A DNA stretch of 11,241 nt, taken from CAWVVV01 sp964629165 (GTDB lineage Bacteria; Verrucomicrobiota; Verrucomicrobiia; Opitutales; Oceanipulchritudinaceae). The translations under genes were made by a program, and so were the position numbers. The notes under the pieces are model-generated. The model was given only the letters and a program-made list of their open reading frames with translations, was not told where the DNA came from and made no database searches. Numbering within the stretch: the stretch's first letter is position 1; every line of letters begins with the position of its first letter. This document shows, piece after piece, positions 7,945-11,241 of the stretch. Location of the stretch: positions 1 through 11,241 of the forward strand of contig CAZVQJ010000089.1 in the NCBI GenBank assembly GCA_964629165.1, in the 5' to 3' direction.

Positions 7945-8223
7945 TTATGCTTCCCGCGATTTGCTCAGCGATTTGAGCGTTTCGAGATCATCTCGAATGA
8001 GCGCGATCTTCTTCGCGCCGACCATTTCTTGATCTGACGCTCTCGTTTTACGGCCGTGGCAGTTTCCATGGGCCCCTTCGATAAATACCAAGATGGACTC
8101 TTTCAGCTGTTTGGCCTGTCGGGAACCGCTTCCGTCCGCATGCTTCTGAATGCGGCTCGCCACATCTTGCGTATGTCCAACGTAAAGCATGCCGTTGCAC
8201 ATCAACAACATGTAAACCCAGAA
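7945..8223 (-). pseudogene. Decayed GIY-YIG nuclease family gene
   Basis: The minus strand encodes a small GIY-YIG domain of the stand-alone type: FWVYMLL (GIY-like), NGMLYVGHTQDVASRIQKH (YIG-like plus the conserved Arg), and C-terminal KKIALIRDDLETLKSLSKSR. Two compensating frameshifts are visible. An extra base in the C-run at 8073-8076 throws the frame off, and a missing base at about 8014-8018 restores it. Between them the original protein is readable only in the shifted frame (VKRERQIKKWS, the family's conserved Glu-containing helix), while the nominal frame gives nonsense. There is also no ATG, GTG or TTG between the upstream stop (8248-8250) and the FWVY segment; the first ATG is inside the fold. 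The gene is therefore almost certainly inactive, unless these are sequencing errors. Its 5' end runs into an inverted repeat. Confidence 0.75.
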
Positions 8224-8234
8224 AAGCCCTTCGA

Positions 8235-8330
8235 CCCTTCGACGCGCTTAAGCCCTCCGCCGTCCTGCGTATTCGGGCTGTCCTTGGCCTGCCATGAGCA
8301 AGTGGAGCGATAGCGAAGCGCGTCGAATGG
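8235..8330. repeat. Inverted repeat (REP-like) beside the GIY-YIG pseudogene
   Basis: TTCGACGCGCTT (8238-8249) and AAGCGCGTCGAA (8316-8327) form a perfect 12-bp inverted pair. Across one mismatch the pairing continues for two more bases on each side (CC at 8235-8236, GG at 8329-8330). The arms are 66 bases apart. The left arm meets the 5' end of the GIY-YIG pseudogene, an arrangement that suggests the nuclease gene and the repeat belong to one unit. Copy number in the genome cannot be judged from this window. Confidence 0.6.
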
Positions 8331-8365
8331 CGGAGAGGTTGGCACCTCATTACGAACCCGAATGA
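8294..8365 (+). CDS. Possible 23-residue ORF overlapping the next start (ATGA)
   Basis: Starts ATG at 8294 and reads MSKWSDSEARRMAERLAPHY-EPE. Its TGA overlaps the ATG of the following gene in an ATGA arrangement typical of translational coupling. Against it: part of it is encoded by the right arm of the inverted repeat, it has no good Shine-Dalgarno sequence, and it is very short. It could be a leader peptide, the start of a truncated larger gene, or chance. Confidence 0.2.
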   Translation: MSKWSDSEARRMAERLAPHYEPE

Positions 8366-8790
8366 AACAATTCAGCCTCGTCGGAGCGGTCGCCTCGGAT
8401 GGGGAAAACCGCTCTGTCGTGGTGCATCCTTTTGTTCTGGGAACGGAGGTCCTTCAGAAGGCGAGGGTCGCACCTCGGTTCCGGATCATACCCGGGCGCC
8501 ACCTATTCGCCACCGCTCTGCATGGGCACGAGCTACTGGCCCAGAACCCGCATCTATCCAGTGCTGAGATTGCCTTGTGTGCTCAAATCAGCCCCGGTCG
8601 GGTGCGTGAGATTTTAAGGCTGGCGAATCTGCACGCCGATATCCAATCAGACATTCTTCGATTGGACCGGAAGAAGGCTGTCAGGGAGTATCCGGAGCGG
8701 ATTCTGCGAAAGCTCACTTCGATTCCGCCTGAGCAACAGGTGGAACAATACGCACGTATTCGACCACGTTTGAGCCCTTCCTCCTGCTGA
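8362..8790 (+). CDS. Small helix-turn-helix protein of recombinase-associated mobile-element type
   Basis: 142 residues. The central part reads like short proteins found next to serine recombinases in mobile elements: VLQKARVAPRFRIIPGRHLFATALHGHELL (given in two parts: VLQKARVAPRF at 30-40, IIPGRHLFATALHGHELL at 42-59), then a helix-turn-helix at about 66-87 (LSSAEIALCAQISPGRVREI) followed by LRLANLHADIQSDIL. The HTH part recalls ParB/KorB-like DNA-binding segments. This family call rests on remembered pattern only. The last 30 or so residues look unconserved. No recombinase gene is present nearby, so this is probably an orphan left from a decayed element, or a protein whose partner has moved. 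The start overlaps a short upstream ORF (ATGA). Any function beyond DNA binding is unknown. Confidence 0.65.
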   Translation: MKQFSLVGAVASDGENRSVVVHPFVLGTEVLQKARVAPRFRIIPGRHLFATALHGHELLAQNPHLSSAEIALCAQISPGRVREILRLANLHADIQSDILRLDRKKAVREYPERILRKLTSIPPEQQVEQYARIRPRLSPSSC

Positions 8791-8806
8791 GAGCGTCGTC
8801 TGCGCC

Positions 8807-8825
8807 TTGGAAGAAATCGTTCCAA
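8807..8825 (+). terminator. Weak candidate terminator after the HTH gene
   Basis: TTGGAA (8807-8812), a 7-nt loop, then TTCCAA (8820-8825) followed by TTGTT, 16 bases after the stop codon. The stem is only 6 bp with two G-C pairs, so it would be unstable; it is noted for its position. Confidence 0.18.
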
Positions 8826-9197
8826 TTGTTCCACCGATGCCCCGATACGGTCCGCGGAAGTGTCAAGCCGAAGTGAAGCGGTGAGCGCGACCGCGAGGCT
8901 GGCGAAATTTGAGACGACGTAGGCCAAGCCAATCGGCTAGAGAAGCCGCCCTTCGACCCCGCTCAGGAAGAAGAGAGGGAGAAACGATATCCACCGGCCG
9001 GGCATTGGCTGAGCCGGGGCCAAAACTCGCGCCCTCGGGCTAACCGCAACATCAACGACATCCTTTAGGAGGATAGAGTCCGGTTTATGAGCCGTACGCT
9101 TAACCGTTCACACATGCGGTTTTGCCGCCCGACTTTCTGTTCGGGAATGTGTGCGTGGCAATGTGCGTCAGAAGAAGAGAATCGTAAGCAGATTTTA

Positions 9198-9220
9198 GGA
9201 TATCCCATTGACGGAATATT
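9198..9220 (+). promoter_or_regulatory. Candidate ArsR operator/promoter region
   Basis: Immediately upstream of arsR lie the palindrome GGATATCC (9198-9205), a TTGACG (9208-9213) and the palindrome AATATT (9215-9220) in an otherwise less AT-rich region. ArsR repressors usually bind imperfect dyads overlapping their own promoter, which makes this the likeliest place. No good -10 is spaced correctly from TTGACG before the ATG, so the exact boxes are uncertain. Confidence 0.22.
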
Positions 9221-9242
9221 AAGGAAGGCGGATGTTGTCCCC

Positions 9243-9629
9243 ATGGAATTGGTGAACCTCTATAAATGCCTTTGCGATACACAGCGGCTGCGGATCCTCA
9301 ATCTCCTGCAACCGGGGCCGCTGTGTGTGTGTCATCTGCAGGAGCTGCTGGAGGAGTCGCAGGTAAAGGTGTCCAAGCAGCTTGGGTATATGAAGAAGCT
9401 TGGAATGGTGGCGGCAACCCGGGAAGGAGCATGGATGGTCTATCGCATTCCCGAGCCGAGCCATCCGCTGCTGGTCAAGAATCTTAAGTGCCTGCAGGAC
9501 TGCTCATCGGAGTTCCCGGTCTTTCGGGAAGACCTTGAACGTCGGGCAATGGTGATCCAGCGCATTCGCTCGGAGAATGACGGTTGTCCGACTGCCGTGG
9601 TCGCGGCCGGGGCGTCCTGCTGCGAGTAA
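9243..9629 (+). CDS. arsR: ArsR-family arsenite/antimonite-responsive repressor
   Basis: Metalloregulatory winged-helix repressor of the ars operon; binding of As(III)/Sb(III) releases it from DNA. 128 residues from the ATG at 9243, normal for the family. Residues about 6-70 form the winged HTH: CDTQRLRILNLLQPG, the metal-site helix LCVCHLQELL with Cys28 and Cys30 (equivalent to the ELCVCDL motif of E. coli ArsR), recognition region SQVKVSKQLGYMKKLGMV, and wing REGAWMVYRI. Extra cysteines occur at 9, 11, 83, 87, 115, 126 and 127, the last pair in the C-terminal SCCE. The frame is open back to an ATG at 9087; I prefer 9243 because the family begins at MELV. AAGGAAGG lies about 15 nt upstream, too far to be ideal. 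It is followed after 22 bp by arsC and then acr3, so it is the autoregulated first gene of the operon. Confidence 0.92.
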   Translation: MELVNLYKCLCDTQRLRILNLLQPGPLCVCHLQELLEESQVKVSKQLGYMKKLGMVAATREGAWMVYRIPEPSHPLLVKNLKCLQDCSSEFPVFREDLERRAMVIQRIRSENDGCPTAVVAAGASCCE

Positions 9630-9651
9630 ACTCTTCACCGGACGATTTGGC

Positions 9652-10092
9652 ATGAAATCAAAAATCCTCATTCTTTGCACCGGCAACTCGTGCCGTAGCC
9701 AACTGGCAGAAGGCGTGCTCAAACAGGTCGCAAACGATCTCTTCGAAATCCACAGCGCTGGATCCAACCCGGCTGGGCGTGTGCATCCGCAAGCGATAGC
9801 CGTTTTGCGAGAGATCGGCTTCGATATCACGGACCACCATTCGAAGCACATGGACGAGTTTCTGACGGCCGACATCGATACCGTCATCACCGTCTGCGAC
9901 AAAGCCAACGAATCCTGCCCAATCTTTCCGGGCGCGGTGAATCGCTACCACTGGGGATTTGAAGATCCGCCTCACGCGGCGCGTCCGGGCGAGGAGCCGA
10001 TTGAGGCTTTCCGGCGCATCCGCGACCAAATTCGTAACACCTTTGAAGCATTCGCCGCCGGGTATCGCCAGGCGCTGGCTTCCCAATCGTGA
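9652..10092 (+). CDS. arsC: Arsenate reductase ArsC, thioredoxin-coupled (low-molecular-weight phosphatase type)
   Basis: Reduces arsenate to arsenite in the cytoplasm using thioredoxin. 146 residues. The P-loop CX5R is C9-TGNSC-R15 in ILCTGNSCRSQLAEG. The general-acid Asp is D105 in the FEDPP motif. The redox cysteines C82 and C89 (VCDKANESCP) have the spacing known from the Staphylococcus pI258 ArsC (C10, C82, C89), so the catalytic triple-cysteine relay C9-C82-C89 appears complete. This separates it from plain protein-tyrosine phosphatases and from the glutaredoxin-type ArsC. The frame is open further upstream, to an ATG at 9577 inside arsR, but MKSKILILC at 9652 is where the fold begins. 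It follows arsR by 22 bp and precedes the arsenite exporter, so the reduced product can be pumped out. Confidence 0.95.
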   Translation: MKSKILILCTGNSCRSQLAEGVLKQVANDLFEIHSAGSNPAGRVHPQAIAVLREIGFDITDHHSKHMDEFLTADIDTVITVCDKANESCPIFPGAVNRYHWGFEDPPHAARPGEEPIEAFRRIRDQIRNTFEAFAAGYRQALASQS

Positions 10093-10194
10093 GGCGTGTA
10101 GCGAAAGCACCCTTGGCTGCTCCGCCTGCTCTTGCTTCCGCCACCTGGCGATTCTTTCCCGCCGTCACCCTTTCATCTTCATCCTTTCCCCCAC

Positions 10195-11241
10195 ATGAGT
10201 GATTCCGTAGCCAAGCGAATGTCGTTTCTCGACCGTTACCTGACGGTCTGGATCTTCGCGGCGATGGGCGTTGGCGTGCTCATCGGTAATTTCTTGATTG
10301 CCGATCCGGAGGCGTTTTTCGCCCCCGTAACGGTCGGCACGACGAACCTGCTAATCGCAATCGGCCTTATTCTGATGATGTATCCGCCGCTCGCGCGGGT
10401 GAAATACGAGCAGATGGCAAAGGTGTTTGCCAACGTACGAGTGACGGCCTTGTCGCTGATCCAGAATTGGATCGTAGGCCCGCTGCTCATGTTCACCCTC
10501 GCGGTTGTTTTTTTACAGGACCACCCGGAGTACATGGTCGGCCTCATCCTTGTCGGCATCGCCCGCTGTATCGCGATGGTGTTGGTATGGAATCATCTCG
10601 CCAAGGGCAGCGCCGAATACTGTGCCGGGCTGGTCGCGCTCAACAGTGTCTTCCAGATCGTCTTCTTTGGGTTCTATGCATGGATTTTCATTACATGGCT
10701 TCCCGGTCTGCTGGGCATCGACCTTTCGGTCGTTCAGGGTGTCGGTGGCCGCACGCTTGCCGACGTGACGATCGGGGAGATCTTCGCCAGCGTAATGATC
10801 TATCTCGGAATTCCTTTTGCGGCGGGAATCTTGAGTCGGGTCATCCTGCTCCCGATGAAAGGAGCCGCGTGGTATGAGAAGCAGTTTATTCCGCGCATCG
10901 CGCCGATCACTTTGGTCGCCCTGCTTTTCACGATAGCCGTCATGTTCACCTTCAAGGGCGACGCCATCGTGCAACTTCCGTTCGACGTGCTCCGCATTGC
11001 GGTGCCGCTGGCACTTTATTTTGCGCTCATGTTTCTGGTGAGCTTTGTCATGGGCAAGAAGCTTGGCGCGGACTACAGCCGCAGCACCACCCTCGCGTTC
11101 ACCGCTTCGGGCAACAACTTCGAACTCGCGATTGCGGTCGCCATCGCTGTTTTTGGCATCGGGTCCGGAGTGGCCTTCGCAGCGGTCGTCGGTCCGCTGA
11201 TCGAAGTGCCGGTTCTCATCGGCCTGGTGCATGTGGCGCTC
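10195..11241 (+). CDS. acr3: Arsenite efflux transporter Acr3, C-terminus cut by window edge
   Basis: Inner-membrane arsenite exporter of the Acr3 (BASS/bile-acid symporter superfamily) type, not ArsB. 349 residues are visible and most of the protein is present; only a short C-terminal part is missing. Many hydrophobic helices start at FLDRYLTVWIFAAMGVGVLIG. Diagnostic segments are IGLILMMYPPLARVKY (about 56-71), NWIVGPLLMFTLA, GIARCIAMVLVWNHLAKG (121-138) with the conserved Cys125 of the substrate path, and TASGNNFELAIAVAIAVFG (303-321) with the conserved Glu310. The ATG at 10195 fits the family N-terminus. The 102-bp gap after arsC is pyrimidine-rich with no Shine-Dalgarno sequence before the ATG. 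No promoter is apparent in that gap, so it is likely read from the arsR promoter. Confidence 0.95.
   Translation, partial: MSDSVAKRMSFLDRYLTVWIFAAMGVGVLIGNFLIADPEAFFAPVTVGTTNLLIAIGLILMMYPPLARVKYEQMAKVFANVRVTALSLIQNWIVGPLLMFTLAVVFLQDHPEYMVGLILVGIARCIAMVLVWNHLAKGSAEYCAGLVALNSVFQIVFFGFYAWIFITWLPGLLGIDLSVVQGVGGRTLADVTIGEIFASVMIYLGIPFAAGILSRVILLPMKGAAWYEKQFIPRIAPITLVALLFTIAVMFTFKGDAIVQLPFDVLRIAVPLALYFALMFLVSFVMGKKLGADYSRSTTLAFTASGNNFELAIAVAIAVFGIGSGVAFAAVVGPLIEVPVLIGLVHVAL

Larger units (their letters stand above)
8226..8959. mobile_element. Possible mobile-element remnant bordered by a 12-bp direct repeat
   Basis: The 12-mer GCCCTTCGACCC occurs at 8226-8237 and again at 8948-8959 in the same orientation. 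Between them lie the inverted repeat at 8235-8330, a small HTH protein typical of recombinase-associated elements, and otherwise no recognisable housekeeping sequence. No transposase or recombinase remains. The 12-mer also resembles dispersed TTCGAC-containing repeats often seen near GIY-YIG genes, so the two copies may be repeat-family members rather than a target duplication. Confidence 0.35.
8791..9242. other. Non-coding stretch before arsR
   Basis: No convincing gene. It contains a weak hairpin at 8807-8825 just after the HTH gene, the second copy of the 12-mer at 8948-8959, and an AGGAGG (9067-9072) in an imperfect palindrome ATCCT-TTAGG-AGGAT (9060-9074). From 9087 there is an open frame continuous with arsR whose first residues are cysteine-rich, but I favour the ArsR start at 9243. 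The arsR promoter and operator should lie in the last 150 bases. Open frames on the minus strand over 8583-8932 look like shadows. Confidence 0.5.

Noticed and set aside
7917..7976. 19-codon ORF (MRTFLERFRFMLPA...) preceded by GGAGAGAGAG.
   Set aside because: It has a good ribosome-site-like sequence, but it is very short and overlaps the end of the GIY-YIG remnant; probably chance or the stub of a truncated gene.
8583..8932. Minus-strand ORFs of 114 and 72 codons opposite the HTH gene.
   Set aside because: They overlap a better-supported plus-strand gene and show low-complexity, non-protein-like composition.
8791..9086. tRNA gene or attachment site near the ars operon.
   Set aside because: I looked for the T-loop GTTCGANTC pattern and acceptor pairing and found none; no CRISPR-like repeat array either.

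Overview
The window looks like chromosomal DNA from a GC-rich Gram-negative bacterium. I infer Verrucomicrobiota, perhaps Opitutae, from three things: a primary sigma factor with a Lys/Ala/Thr-rich histone-H1-like N-terminus, an ArsR of the type that starts with a short MELV-type N-terminus and reads LCVCHL, and a PTS-EIIA/diadenylate cyclase fusion that I associate from memory with this group. Nothing in the sequence proves the phylum. Few starts carry a well-placed Shine-Dalgarno sequence, and several are preceded by a C-run instead.

Layout. (1) Positions 1-4437, minus strand: a macromolecular-synthesis operon read TPR lipoprotein -> dnaG -> rpoD, with rpoD running off the left edge. The usual rpsU is absent and a TPR lipoprotein takes its place. 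The DnaG zinc-ribbon domain has lost three of four expected zinc ligands. (2) Positions 4438-4769: a divergent intergenic region with a plausible minus-strand promoter. (3) Positions 4770-7848, plus strand: a secreted DUF362-like protein, a lone nuoA (complex I subunit A, with no nuoB after it), and a 453-residue protein that reads as PTS EIIA type 2 - pyruvate-kinase-C-like - diadenylate cyclase (DAC). (4) Positions 7945-8959: an accessory patch with a decayed GIY-YIG nuclease gene (two compensating frameshifts and no usable start), an inverted repeat, and a small HTH protein of the kind found beside recombinases in mobile elements. A 12-bp direct repeat borders the repeat/HTH part. (5) Positions 9243-11241, plus strand: an arsenic-resistance operon, arsR - arsC (thioredoxin type) - acr3, with acr3 cut by the right edge.

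How the parts work together. The left block couples primase and the housekeeping sigma factor, the classic link between replication and transcription initiation. The centre carries a predicted c-di-AMP synthase whose phosphorylatable EIIA domain could tie second-messenger output to the PTS phosphorylation state. The right block senses arsenite/antimonite (ArsR), reduces arsenate (ArsC) and exports arsenite (Acr3). It sits next to mobile-element remnants, which fits acquisition by transfer.

The best candidate for a little-described system is the EIIA-PK_C-like-DAC fusion. The zinc-ligand-less DnaG is the second most notable point.
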